Shown here in pieces: positions 35,989-44,704 of a stretch of 64,000 nt of DNA (position 1 is its first letter; every line of letters begins with the position of its first letter). Origin of the DNA: Mycolicibacterium sarraceniae (lineage in GTDB: Bacteria; Actinomycetota; Actinomycetes; Mycobacteriales; Mycobacteriaceae). A program made the position numbers and the translations under genes. The notes beneath the pieces are model-generated. The model worked only from the letters and a program-made list of their open reading frames with translations. It was not told where the DNA came from and made no database searches. The DNA lies in contig NZ_AP022595.1 in assembly GCF_010731875.1 (NCBI RefSeq), forward strand, positions 1,984,001 through 2,048,000. Direction: 5' to 3'.

Positions 35989-37161
35989 TCACCCGTTGAC
36001 CGTTCGTAGGATTTCAGGTGCCACAAACATCCGGTCCTGGCGTCGGCCAGTGATCTCCATCAGAATACCTTGCTCTATCAGTTTGCCAACCGCCTGATTC
36101 GCCGCTTGAAAGGACTTGTCGAGCAGGTGCTTCGCAGTTGGAACGTCGATCACCGGGTATCCGATGAGTACTTCTGCGATCTCTACTGGCGACCCGCGCA
36201 TCCCCTTCGCTCGCAGGTCGGTAACCATTCGGTCGCGTATCGCCAAGAGAGTTTGGATCTTCGTAAGCCCCTCGCGGGCTTGGACTTCCACAGCTTCCGC
36301 GAACAACTCGACCCATGGACTGAAGTCCCCCGAGAGTGTGACGTTGAGCAGGCCGTCTTGATACAGCTTCCTCCGTGATTCAAACCAGGGTGCGATGTTC
36401 AATACGGGCCAACGAAGTTCGCCCGTTTGCATGATCTGAAGCAATGAGATTAGGCGACCGAGTCGGCCATTGCCATCCCCGAACGGATGAAGCGTTTCGA
36501 ACTGATAGTGGCCGATTGCCATCTTCGCGACAATTAACAGATCGGACTTTTGGTTGATCCAGTCTTCCCACGTGGCTACCCCAACGATGAGGTGATCTCC
36601 GGCAGGGCACGGGACGAAACGAGCCTCGTGGATCGGACGATTCTCGGCACCAATGGCAACTTCGTGTGGGCGGAGGTTTCCGGCGTCGGCCGTGTCGCCC
36701 TTGGTGCGGCGAACGATGACCCGCTGAAGCTCCCCGAGGAAGCTGCGCGTGATTCGCCGTTCAGTTATGTTCTGAACGGCAAGCTCTGACGCCTCCACGT
36801 AGTTGCGGATCTCGCGCTGTTCGTAGGACATCTGACTGTCTTGCAGGAAGTCGGCCTCAAGAACTTCCTGGAAGGTTGCGTAGGTGCCTTCCAGTGCGGA
36901 TGTACTGGCGGCCTCGCGGCGGATGATTGGGCGTACCAATATCTCGGGTCTTGGTAGCTGAGCGACGGCCTCATCAAGTCTTGCGATGGCCATGGCGGCC
37001 CTTGCGGCAGCAGCCGTGGCGCTCGGCGATAGGTTAGGAACTGCTGGGAGTGGGTCCGGTAGATACGCCCAGTACGTCCACTCTTCCATCGTGCGGGGAT
37101 CCACTCCACCGATTGGCACAAGGGTGCCGATGGGCGAGCGGCCCACGGCGTCTACGTCCAT
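35989..37161 (-). CDS. Class II Fic family AMP-transferase with C-terminal winged helix (390 aa)
   Basis: The Fic core motif is HPFGDGNGRLGR (His about residue 225). An inhibitory-helix motif T-S-A-L-E-G near residue 91 places it in class II (self-inhibited by an N-terminal helix). The N-terminal Fic_N-like region has YLPDPLP. The last 60 residues form a winged helix (VPTAKHLLDKSFQAANQAVG, then GRRQDRMFVAPEIL), as in Fic proteins that bind DNA. It probably transfers AMP to a hydroxyl side chain of a target protein; the target is unknown. ATG 37161 is preferred because two inverted repeats lie immediately upstream and a longer start (37239) would include them. It is flanked on both sides by IS3 type A fragments, so it was probably acquired. 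Confidence 0.88.
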   Translation of the reverse strand: MDVDAVGRSPIGTLVPIGGVDPRTMEEWTYWAYLPDPLPAVPNLSPSATAAAARAAMAIARLDEAVAQLPRPEILVRPIIRREAASTSALEGTYATFQEVLEADFLQDSQMSYEQREIRNYVEASELAVQNITERRITRSFLGELQRVIVRRTKGDTADAGNLRPHEVAIGAENRPIHEARFVPCPAGDHLIVGVATWEDWINQKSDLLIVAKMAIGHYQFETLHPFGDGNGRLGRLISLLQIMQTGELRWPVLNIAPWFESRRKLYQDGLLNVTLSGDFSPWVELFAEAVEVQAREGLTKIQTLLAIRDRMVTDLRAKGMRGSPVEIAEVLIGYPVIDVPTAKHLLDKSFQAANQAVGKLIEQGILMEITGRRQDRMFVAPEILRTVNG

Positions 37162-37163
37162 AC

Positions 37164-37191
37164 GTTCAACTTTACGCCGGTTAGGTTGAAC
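37164..37191. promoter_or_regulatory. Operator-like inverted repeat 1 before the fic gene
   Basis: GTTCAAC (37164-37170) and GTTGAAC (37185-37191) are perfect 7-bp arms around a 14-bp spacer, 2 bp upstream of the fic ATG. Further half-sites (TTCAAC at 37205, GTTCAAC at 37276) lie nearby. Confidence 0.6.
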
Positions 37192-37233
37192 GTTCCGATC
37201 TACCTTCAACATAGGTGGACGCATAAGGTCCAA

Positions 37234-37262
37234 ATTCAACTTATTAGCTTATTTAGTTGAAT
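37234..37262. promoter_or_regulatory. Operator-like inverted repeat 2 before the fic gene
   Basis: ATTCAACT (37234-37241) and AGTTGAAT (37255-37262) are perfect 8-bp arms around an AT-rich 13-bp spacer. The core TTCAAC/GTTGAA is the same as in repeat 1, centred about 70 bp away (close to seven helical turns), so two dimers could bind on one face. The winged helix of the Fic protein is the obvious candidate binder. Confidence 0.6.
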
Positions 37263-37290
37263 CACACCTCTGTTGGTTCAACCTTCTTGG

Positions 37291-37545
37291 GGCCTTGACC
37301 CCCGTGTAGTGGACACGGGATTTGTGGTTACGCGGCTTCGGGCAGCGTAGCGGGTGTGTGGCTCTTTTCGTAGGCGGCCGGGCTGGAATAGCGGGGCATC
37401 GGGAGTGCCGTCGTGTGAGGTTGTCGCGACCAGCCAGCGGAACACTTCGCGGCGACAGGTGGCAGCCTCGGGCCAGTTGCTGCGGTCTTGCAGGATCTCG
37501 CGACCGCGCGGGCATTGAACTCGTCGTCGCACTTCTTGGGCATGA
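37291..37545 (-). mobile_element. IS3 type A fragment (right end and orfB C-terminus) fused to a second orfA start
   Basis: It begins with the IS end GGCCTTGACCCCCGTG and encodes the orfB tail ending in KSHTPATLPEAA, with an indel near 37415. Near 37510 the match stops and joins a different orfA beginning MPKKCDDEFNARAVA. It is a chimaeric, non-functional remnant. Confidence 0.75.
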
Positions 37546-37711
37546 TGGAATCAACCTTCCCTCGAAAGAAGGTGTGCATCAAACGCGGGACGGTTCATAC
37601 AGTGGTTTTGGACTCTCGTCAGCGTCACCGATCGGTCTAATCGGGGGTCGCGACGGGTTCGGGGGCTTTGCGACCGAACTATGGCGTAGGCGATATGTCC
37701 TGGTTAAGTGA
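37546..37711. other. Unassigned 166-bp spacer
   Basis: No coding frame or repeat recognised. It lies between IS debris and the tRNA-derived direct repeat. Confidence 0.3.
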
Positions 37712-37750
37712 GAGCCGATGACGGGAATCGAACCCGCGTATTCAGCTTGG
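37712..37750. other. Attachment-site direct repeat (39 bp of the tRNA-Gly 3' part), distal copy
   Basis: GAGCCGATGACGGGAATCGA and the next 19 bases match 38991-39029 perfectly over 39 bp. They correspond to the T arm, acceptor strand and part of the anticodon arm of tRNA-Gly(CCC). Beyond 37750 the match ends, so this is not a tRNA gene. The arrangement is that of an integrative element inserted at the 3' end of a tRNA gene. Confidence 0.8.
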
Positions 37751-37913
37751 CGAATCTGCGGTCGTAGACGTTCGCTACTGTTCGTTAAAGTGCTGCGCGC
37801 CATCGTGTCTCGCGGTTGCTCGGTACGCCCAGATACGGGTAAGTTCACGGCGTGTCGCGGGCGTTTATGCGGGGAAAATACGGAGCAGTTGCAAACGAGT
37901 ACCGTTGTCCAGC

Positions 37914-38180
37914 ATGAGGATGCTCGCACCGCTGATCGGCCTGGTGCTCGTCGTGGCCGCGGTCGTCTATGTGACGGCGGTGGTGGTGGCCATCGCGGCC
38001 GTGTACGGGCTGTACCGGCTGGCCCGTGCGGGGTGGTCTGCTCATAGGTCGCGTGCGGCGGCCGTCGAGCACCAGCGCGCTCAGATGGCTGCGCGCGCCG
38101 AGCTGCAGCACCGCTGGTATCTAGCCGGTGATCCGCGCGGCACCTATGGCCGGTACGCACCGGTGTGGCCTCGTGCATGA
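37914..38180 (+). CDS. Small single-pass membrane protein, phage-like (88 aa)
   Basis: ATG 37914 gives MRMLAPLIGLVLVVAAVVYV, continuing hydrophobic to about residue 33, then a basic helical tail AQMAARAELQHRWYLAGDPR ending GTYGRYAPVWPRA. Tails of the type GDPRGTYGxYPP occur in small membrane proteins of mycobacteriophages (recalled, not searched). It sits inside the tRNA-bounded element. The function is unknown. Confidence 0.55.
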   Translation: MRMLAPLIGLVLVVAAVVYVTAVVVAIAAVYGLYRLARAGWSAHRSRAAAVEHQRAQMAARAELQHRWYLAGDPRGTYGRYAPVWPRA

Positions 38181-38195
38181 CACAATTGGAGAGGT

Positions 38196-38234
38196 CCGGG
38201 GCGCCCCTCTGTTTCACAGAGGCATGCGCCCCGG
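38196..38234. other. Strong composite hairpin
   Basis: CCGGGGCGC pairs with GCGCCCCGG (9 bp) and, nested inside, CCTCTG pairs with CAGAGG. No T-run follows, so it is not a classical terminator. It lies 15 bp after the end of the 88-aa gene and could act as an RNA element or transcription end. Confidence 0.5.
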
Positions 38235-38528
38235 CTCCATTGACTGCGTGCCATGCCATGAGCCGAAGACGCGGCGCGAAAGCATCCGCGGCCGCAACGC
38301 GTGGAAGCGCAAGCCGGAAGCTCATCCGGCTCTGCGCCGCGGCTGATCTACCCCCCTGGCCTCCAGGGGTCCCCCCGCCCACCTCGCCTCGCCGTGTAGT
38401 TCTGTGTCTCGGGGTTTGTACGGGTCTGGGGGTTTCGCGGCGGTGGCCACGCTGGGGCAGCCGAAAGGCCTTGTGCTACAGCGAATTAGAGTGCGTGAAA
38501 ACCGTTATGGTGCAGGGGAATCGAATCG
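38235..38528. other. Unassigned part of the integrative-element remnant
   Basis: A + strand frame from 38177 to 38626 (MTQLERSGAPLCFTEACAPA and onward, Arg/Ala-rich, with LPPWPPGVPPPTSP) has unusual composition and no homology I can name; it may or may not be coding. Nothing else is seen. Confidence 0.3.
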
Positions 38529-38639
38529 CTAGGCTTCGCGCGCGCGATAGGCTTGCAGGCGGCATGCTTCCGAGCACCATTTGCGGCGGCCGGCCACTGG
38601 CGCGGAGCAGTTTGGGCATGCGTTAACCCGTACGGTCAC
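38529..38639 (-). CDS. 36-residue zinc-ribbon-like protein
   Basis: From GTG 38639: TVRVNACPNCSAPVAGRRKW, then CSEACRLQAYRAREA. The spacing C-x2-C-x11-C-x3-C is that of a small zinc-binding knuckle. Such tiny zinc proteins are frequent in actinophages and integrative elements. There is no strong ribosome-binding site. It lies within the tRNA-bounded element, in opposite orientation to the membrane gene. Confidence 0.5.
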   Translation of the reverse strand: MTVRVNACPNCSAPVAGRRKWCSEACRLQAYRAREA

Positions 38640-38990
38640 TGTCCTGTTGTGCAGGGGATTCGGTGGTATTTGCGGTGCTTTCCGAACGCCTCTCGGCGGT
38701 CTGAATTACGTTGTCTACCAACGTGTTAGGCCTGTCTGAAGCGGCCGAATCGGTGTCGGGGGAATTTTTTCCCAAAGCGTACAGAGCACTTCGCGGAGAT
38801 AGGACGAATTCGTCGTAGGAACCGGCTGTCGGTGGCCTTTTCGGTGGTCTAAACGCTACCGGGGCAGACCGACAACCTGGGGAAACGCAGCTAATCGAAC
38901 GCATGTTCTTGCCGAACAAAATCCGAACAAAACGGACTTGAGAATAATCCTAGGGGAGCTAGCTACAAGCTCTGAGCTGCGGTTATCATG
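38640..38990. other. Element end with possible integrase arm sites
   Basis: No convincing gene. CCGAACAAAA occurs twice in direct orientation (38912-38921 and 38923-38932), about 60-80 bp from the tRNA end, which resembles integrase arm-type sites near an attachment core. AT content is higher than in the flanks. Confidence 0.4.
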
Positions 38991-38991
38991 G

Positions 38992-39062
38992 AGCCGATGA
39001 CGGGAATCGAACCCGCGTATTCAGCTTGGGAAGCTGATGTTCTGCCATTGAACTACATCGGC
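38992..39062 (-). tRNA. tRNA-Gly (anticodon CCC)
   Basis: The 71-nt cloverleaf reads on the minus strand GCCGATG (acceptor) ... CATCGGC with discriminator U. The anticodon stem TCAGC/GCTGA encloses loop TTCCCAA (anticodon CCC). The T stem GCGGG/CCCGT has loop TTCGATT. CCA is not encoded. The gene is complete and functional-looking even though an element used its 3' end as integration target. A tRNA-Gly near dcd also fits the M. tuberculosis layout, as I recall it. Confidence 0.93.
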
Positions 39063-39168
39063 GATGGACACAGACGTTAGCACCGAGCACGCCGAAGGTG
39101 TAAACAACGTCGCTACCAGTAGCTGCCGGCCCAGCGTGACCGCATTCAGCCACGTCGCACGGGACCTG

Positions 39169-40848
39169 ATGAAGTTCATCGCGCACGCTGGTTGGCTTGG
39201 GGTCGCCGCGGTGGCTATCGGAATCGGCGCCGCATTACTGGCCAACCCTGCGACCGGGCATGCCGAAACCTCGAACTCCGATAGCGCCGTCTAGTCGTCC
39301 CGGTCGCAGGCGCACGCAACGGCGCCCAGTGCCCGCGCCACCTCGACCACGCCGAGGCGCGGCGCTTCGCGTGCTCTCCGGGTGAGCCTGCCATCCGCCG
39401 CCAATCTGGTTCGTTCTGTTCAAGCGGCGCAACGCAATTGGTTCCAACGCACGTTTGAAGCCGTAACTCCCGCGCTCCCGCCGCAGACCAGATCGGAAGC
39501 ACTCGATCACGGTGAGACCAGTGATCCGTTCCCGCTCGGCGGCGTCGATACCGACGGTCGCGGACTCACCGACGCCTACACCGACACTTTCAAGGTCACT
39601 AACTCGGACTTCTGGAGTGGCCCGCATACCCACGGCCTGTCCGCACTGGTCAACCTCCTGACGTTCGGCCTGTTCGGCTCCAGCGGTCATGCCGCGACCG
39701 GCACCGTCACCATCGACGTGGTGCCCCACAACGCGGGAACGTATCCGGTCAACTTCGTCAACAATTCGCCCTTCAGCAGCGGCCAGGTCTACGTCACCGT
39801 CGTGGGACAGATCTCCAAAGACCACTGGGCCTGGGTGGACCAGAACGGGACCGCCCATGCGATCAACAATGCGGACGCGAACGCGCCTGGTCATCTGGTA
39901 GAGGATGGCGTGAACTACGCCAACATGTCCTACACCCTCGACCAGGCCGGCAATCTGCGGATGCCACCCGAATTGCAGGGCGACCGAATCTACGTCTCGA
40001 TAAACCAGCCGCTCCACATCGCGATCAGCCCGGACAACACTGGCTAGACCGTTACCGACCCCGTCGACGTCACCAATCCCAACTACGCCACCGTCCACGA
40101 CTGGTTCGAGTTCACCTACCAATACGGCGGAGTGCCGTTCGGCGGCAACACCACTCAGGTCGACCAGTTCGGGCTGCCGCTGAGCTTCACCCTCGCGCAG
40201 GGCTCCTTCTCTGCCACCCGCGGCACCGCCGTCAGCCGCAATCAGGTGTTCACCACCTACCAGAACTCGGTGCCATCAGAATTCCAGCAGCTCGTCATCA
40301 AGGACGGCCAAGGCAATCCGGTGCGCATCGCGTCGCTTCGATCAACGCAGCCCGGCGCACTGGCGCGCTACCGCGACGAACCGGTCGACGCCTTCTGGAG
40401 CAAGTACCAGAATCAGGCATTCGCGCTCACCTCACCCGGCGGCTAGACCGTGACCGGCCAGGTCAACGCCAACAACCAATTCGCCTACACCGTCACCGCG
40501 CTCAACCCCGATGGTGTCTCGGGCAGCTACGTGATGGACAAGCCGACCACAGCGCAGGTCTTCGCCGGGGACGGACCGCTCGTCGGCAACCACGAACAGG
40601 GCACCGTCTTTGCCCAAGTCGACGCTGCCTTCAACCGCGGGGTCGCGGCCTCGCCGGACCAAGGGGGCACTGTCGCGGCGTACTACCCCGCTGACACGAG
40701 TTACAGCGCTTACGCACAGGTCTTCCACGAGCTTGGCCTGGACGGCAAGAACTACGGCTTCCCCTACGACGACGTGAACAGCCAGAGATCAGTGCTCATC
40801 CACGCCAACTCGCTGCCGCCTGACGCGGTCACCATCGCGATCAACTGA
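39169..40848 (+). pseudogene. Secreted GH64-like (beta-1,3-glucanase) reading frame with three in-frame TAG codons
   Basis: One frame of 560 codons runs from MKFIAHAGWLGVAAVAIGIG (signal peptide, cleavage after TGHA) to a TGA at 40846-40848. It is interrupted only by TAG at 39292-39294, 40045-40047 and 40444-40446, with no frameshift. After a Ser/Ala/Thr-rich linker the body resembles the GH64/thaumatin-like fold: YPVNFVNNSPFSSGQVYVTV, GQISKDHWAWVDQNG, FSATRGTAVSRNQVF, DEPVDAFWSKYQNQAFAL and DKPTTAQVFAGDGPL. The second and third TAG share the context GGCTAGACCGT; TGG (Trp) would be the simplest ancestor there. It is either a pseudogene or a recoded gene. An in-frame ATG at 39064 abuts the tRNA and is less likely as start. 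Confidence 0.68.
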
Positions 40849-40868
40849 TCCGCCAGTACGCTCGTCGC

Positions 40869-41450
40869 GTGCTGCTCTCCGATCGTGACATCCGCGCCGC
40901 CATCGCCGATGGAAGCCTGGGCATCGACCCCTTCGACGACAGCCTCGTGCAGCCGTCAAGCGTCGACGTCCGGCTCGACAGCCTGTTCCGGGTCTTCAAC
41001 AACACCCGCTACACCCATATCGACCCCGCCAAGCAGCAGGACGAGCTGACCAGCCTGGTCGAGCCCGCCGACGGCGAGCCGTTCGTGCTGCATCCCGGCG
41101 AGTTCGTCCTCGGCTCGACGCTGGAGTGCTGCACCCTGCCCGACGACCTCGCCGGCCGGCTGGAAGGCAAGTCGTCATTGGGGCGCCTTGGCTTGCTGAC
41201 CCACTCGACCGCCGGTTTCATCGACCCGGGCTTCTCTGGCCACATCACTTTGGAACTGTCGAACGTGGCCAACCTGCCGATCACGCTCTGGCCGGGGATG
41301 AAGATCGGCCAGCTGTGCCTGTTGCGGCTGACGAGCCCCGCCGAAAACCCGTATGGCAGCGCCGGCGTCGGCTCGAAATACCAGGGCCAACGTGGGCCGA
41401 CACCGTCGCGTTCGTACCAGAACTTCATCCACTCCAGGCCCGGCGAGTAA
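40869..41450 (+). CDS. dcd: dCTP deaminase (193 aa)
   Basis: It starts at GTG 40869 ([20 protein letters not shown]). The conserved [52 protein letters not shown] (catalytic Glu) and [14 protein letters not shown] are all present. Mycobacterial Dcd is known to be bifunctional, deaminating dCTP and hydrolysing the product to dUMP for dTMP synthesis. Length matches M. tuberculosis Rv0321. It is followed by a Hsp70-like gene and then UDP-glucose dehydrogenase, close to the Rv0321-Rv0322 order with one gene in between. Confidence 0.95.
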   Translation: MLLSDRDIRAAIADGSLGIDPFDDSLVQPSSVDVRLDSLFRVFNNTRYTHIDPAKQQDELTSLVEPADGEPFVLHPGEFVLGSTLECCTLPDDLAGRLEGKSSLGRLGLLTHSTAGFIDPGFSGHITLELSNVANLPITLWPGMKIGQLCLLRLTSPAENPYGSAGVGSKYQGQRGPTPSRSYQNFIHSRPGE

Positions 41451-41605
41451 CCTCAGTGCTCCAGGGTCAGCTGTCACTCACCAGCTAACCCGTCCGGCTG
41501 TAACGGAGCCGCTACCAGCGGCGATGAGCTTTCTAGTCGGGCGGCTCCAGCAGGGCTGATCGCAGCAGCGGGTCGGGGGACCCAGCAAACAACCTTGGAG
41601 GGGTA

Positions 41606-43282
41606 GTGGACATCGCACTCGGTGTGTCCATGACACCATCAACGGTGCGCATGGTGCTGGTCGAAGGCGAGAAAGCCGACGGAGTCACCGTCGACAATGA
41701 CACCTTCGACGTCGCGACTGGCGAAGGTTCGGCAACCGTGGCCGATCAAGTTGTCGCGGCAATTCTGGGTACCCGCGAGAGCGCCACCGAAGGTGGCCAT
41801 CGTCTGGTTTCCACCGGCGTCACCTGGACCGACCACGCAGCCGCGGCGGAGCTGCGCGACGCGCTCAGGGCCCGCAAGATCACCGATGTTGTCCTGGTGT
41901 CTGAACTGCACGCCGCGGGCGCGCTGGCACAGGTGGTCGGGCGGGCCGTCGGCTACGACCGCACGGCGCTGATGTTGCTCGACCGCGACAACGCGACCGT
42001 CGCAGTGGTCGAGACCGCTAGTGGCGCGATCGTCAAAGTCCAGACCGAGAGCCTGCACGCCCAAGATGCGATCGCCGAACTTCAGCGGATGATCACCGGC
42101 TTGGAAGGCCTGGACCAGCCGCCGCAGGGCCTGTTCGTTCTCGGCGCCGGCATCGACGTGGCAGCCGTGAAGTCACAGCTCGCGCTGGGCACGATGTTGC
42201 CCGTGCACGCACCAGAGGAAGCCGAACTGGCCCTGGCCCGCGGTGCTGCGCTCGCATCGGCCGCAACGCCTCGCTACGAAGCGTCGACCGTCGGCTTGGG
42301 TTACGCCCGGGACCCCGATGGCACCACCGCCGGTAAGGCTTACTCTGCCGGTGCGGACACCGAGATGTCGGCAGCCGGGATGTCGGCAGCCGGTACCCAG
42401 ATGGCTGCCGCCGGCTACATGGCCCCGCTCGGCTATAGCGAAGTGCTCGACGAGTTGGACGACGACTTCGGCTACCACCCGATCCCCGCCGATCCCGATT
42501 TCACCGTCGACGAGCCGGAGCGCAAGCCGTTCCTGCTGGTTGGCAGCGCGCTGACCTCGGTCTTTGTGATCGGTGTGGTCGCCCTGGTGATCTCCCTGGC
42601 AGTCAGCATCCGGCCGACGGTAGATCAGCGCCCCAGCCCGGCCCAGAGTGTCGTGGTGCCGAGCAGCCAGGCCGCCGCGCCCGTCGCCCCTGAGGTGGCC
42701 GCACCGTCGGCCCCGTCGGTTCCCGAAACCATCCAGGAGCCAATGCCCGTCGTGCAGCAGGCACCTCGGACGGTCTACGTGACCCCGGCGCAAGCGCCCG
42801 CTCCTGCTCCCGCCTCCGCAGCACCTGCACCCGCGCCGGCCCCCGAGGTGCCGGCACCCGCTCCCATTCCTGAGGCCCCGGCCCCGGCCCCGATCGCGCC
42901 CGTCATTCCGGCCCCGATCATCGCCCCGCCCGTGATCGTGCTGCCGCCGCTGTTGCCGCCGTTCCTGCGACCGCCGCGGGCGCCGCGCTATCCGTCGTAC
43001 CCGTCGTCGCCGAATTACCCGTCCCAGCCCTCGGAGCCGACGCAGCCCTCGCCGCCCTCCCAGCCCTCGTCGCAGTCGGAGCCCTCACAACCGTCGAACC
43101 CGACGACTCCGTCCTCGCCAGTGACCACCGAGGTGCCTGGTGCTCCCAGTGCCCCCAGTGCGGCCGGTGGTTCGGGCGGTTACGGCTCGGGATCCGGTGG
43201 CTCGGGTTCGGGTGGTTACGGCGGCGGATCCGGCGGCGGTTCGCAGAGCCCGTTGTGGCCTTGGCCGAGTTTCGGGCACTGA
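41606..43282 (+). CDS. Membrane protein with actin/Hsp70-like N-domain and Pro-rich outer tail (558 aa)
   Basis: Residues 1-220 resemble an actin-like ATPase fold: DIALGVSMTPSTVRMVLVEG, TALMLLDRDNATVAVVETAS, and LFVLGAGIDVAAVKSQL. A low-complexity acidic linker follows. One membrane helix lies at about 310-330 (GSALTSVFVIGVVALVISLA). The 220-residue outer tail is rich in Pro, Ala and Ser and ends in Gly/Ser repeats (GSGGYGSGSGGSGSGG). Mycobacteria carry several proteins of this design (a DUF7159-like group); none has a firmly known function. A GTG start at 41606 has a GGAGGGG ribosome-binding site 4 nt upstream. Confidence 0.75.
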   Translation: MDIALGVSMTPSTVRMVLVEGEKADGVTVDNDTFDVATGEGSATVADQVVAAILGTRESATEGGHRLVSTGVTWTDHAAAAELRDALRARKITDVVLVSELHAAGALAQVVGRAVGYDRTALMLLDRDNATVAVVETASGAIVKVQTESLHAQDAIAELQRMITGLEGLDQPPQGLFVLGAGIDVAAVKSQLALGTMLPVHAPEEAELALARGAALASAATPRYEASTVGLGYARDPDGTTAGKAYSAGADTEMSAAGMSAAGTQMAAAGYMAPLGYSEVLDELDDDFGYHPIPADPDFTVDEPERKPFLLVGSALTSVFVIGVVALVISLAVSIRPTVDQRPSPAQSVVVPSSQAAAPVAPEVAAPSAPSVPETIQEPMPVVQQAPRTVYVTPAQAPAPAPASAAPAPAPAPEVPAPAPIPEAPAPAPIAPVIPAPIIAPPVIVLPPLLPPFLRPPRAPRYPSYPSSPNYPSQPSEPTQPSPPSQPSSQSEPSQPSNPTTPSSPVTTEVPGAPSAPSAAGGSGGYGSGSGGSGSGGYGGGSGGGSQSPLWPWPSFGH

Positions 43283-43365
43283 CCGAGTCCCGAGTTCACC
43301 GGCCGTTAGCCTCACGCTCAGTGTCATGATGCGGTCGCATCATCGGAGCTCCCTATAGAGGCAGT

Positions 43366-44694
43366 ATGCGATGCACAGTGTTTGGCACCGGTTATCTAGG
43401 AGCAACCCACGCCGCGGGCATGGCCGAGCTTGGTCATGACGTCATCGGGATCGACGTCGACCCCGGCAAGATTGCCAAACTGTCATCCGGCGACATCCCG
43501 TTCTATGAACCGGGGCTGACAAAGGTGTTGCAGGACAATCTCTCTGCTGGCCGCCTGCAGTTCACCACGGACTACGACGCGGCGGCCGAGTTCGCCGATG
43601 TGCACTTCCTCGGTGTCGGAACCCCGCAGAAAAAAGGTGAAAACGCCGCGGATATGCGCCATGTCTACGCCGTCATCGACGAGCTGGTGCCCCGGCTGAC
43701 CCGATCCGCCGTGATCGTCGGCAAGTCAACGGTTCCCGTGGGAACCGCCGCCGAACTGAGCCGGCGCGCGCAGTCGCTGGCCCGAGACGGTGTTGACGTC
43801 GAGATCGCCTGGAATCCGGAATTCCTGCGCGAAGGATTCGCGGTGCAGGACACCCTGCATCCAGACCGGATCGTCGTTGGCGTGCAGCCTGATTCGACCC
43901 GCGCCGAGGCAGTGTTGCGGGAGATGTACGCACCGCTGCTCGCCGAGGACATACCCTTCCTGCTGACCGACCTGCAGACTGCCGAACTGGTCAAGGTGTC
44001 GGCCAATGCCTTCCTTGCCACCAAGATCTCGTTCATCAACGCGATCTCCGAGGTATGTGAGGCCGCCGGCGCCGATGTTCGGTTACTGGCCGACGCGCTG
44101 GGTCACGACCCACGCATCGGGCGTCGATTCCTTAACGCGGGGTTGGGTTTCGGGGGTGGCTGCCTGCCCAAGGACATCCGGGCTTTCATGGCGCGTGCCG
44201 GCGAGTTGGGCGCCAACCAGGCGCTGACGTTCCTGCGCGAGGTGGACAGCATCAACATGCGCCGCCGCACCCGGATGGTCGAATTGGCCACCACGGCATG
44301 CGGCGGATCGCTGCTGGGCGCCAACATCGCCGTGCTCGGTGCGGCGTTCAAGCCCGAGTCCGACGATGTGCGGGATTCCCCGGCGCTCAACGTCGCCGGC
44401 ATGCTGCAGCTCAACGGGGCCACCGTGAACGTGTATGACCCTAAGGCGATGGACAATTCGCAGCGGCTATTCCCGACGCTGAACTACTCGACGTCGGCCC
44501 TGGAGGCCTGCGACCGTGCCGACGCCGTGCTGTTGCTCACCGAATGGCAAGAGTTCGTCGACCTCGACCCGGACGAGTTGGCGCAGCATGTTCGGTCCAG
44601 AGTCATTGTGGACGGCCGCAATTGCCTCGGCGCCGACCGATGGGCAGATGCGGGATGGAACGTTTATGCGTTGGGCCGACCGCTGGTGACGTAG
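43366..44694 (+). CDS. ugd: UDP-glucose 6-dehydrogenase (442 aa)
   Basis: The N-terminal NAD-binding domain has FGTGYLGATHAAGMAELGHD (GxGYxG) and VGTPQKKGENAADMRHV. The central domain has WNPEFLREGFAVQDTLHPDR and the catalytic cysteine in GFGGGCLPKDIRAF. The C-terminal UDP-binding domain has LGAAFKPESDDVRDSPALNV. It makes UDP-glucuronate from UDP-glucose by two NAD-dependent oxidations, for surface glycans. It corresponds to M. tuberculosis udgA (Rv0322). The frame is complete. Confidence 0.95.
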   Translation: MRCTVFGTGYLGATHAAGMAELGHDVIGIDVDPGKIAKLSSGDIPFYEPGLTKVLQDNLSAGRLQFTTDYDAAAEFADVHFLGVGTPQKKGENAADMRHVYAVIDELVPRLTRSAVIVGKSTVPVGTAAELSRRAQSLARDGVDVEIAWNPEFLREGFAVQDTLHPDRIVVGVQPDSTRAEAVLREMYAPLLAEDIPFLLTDLQTAELVKVSANAFLATKISFINAISEVCEAAGADVRLLADALGHDPRIGRRFLNAGLGFGGGCLPKDIRAFMARAGELGANQALTFLREVDSINMRRRTRMVELATTACGGSLLGANIAVLGAAFKPESDDVRDSPALNVAGMLQLNGATVNVYDPKAMDNSQRLFPTLNYSTSALEACDRADAVLLLTEWQEFVDLDPDELAQHVRSRVIVDGRNCLGADRWADAGWNVYALGRPLVT

Positions 44695-44704
44695 GTTCTC
44701 CTTC

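Noticed and set aside
37712..37753. Second tRNA-Gly gene
   Set aside because: Only the 3' 39 bp match; no D arm or acceptor 5' strand, so it is an attachment-site repeat.
38235..38640. Plus-strand frame 38177-38626 as a gene
   Set aside because: Odd Arg/Pro/Ala composition, crosses the strong hairpin and the zinc-protein gene, no recognisable domain; left unassigned.
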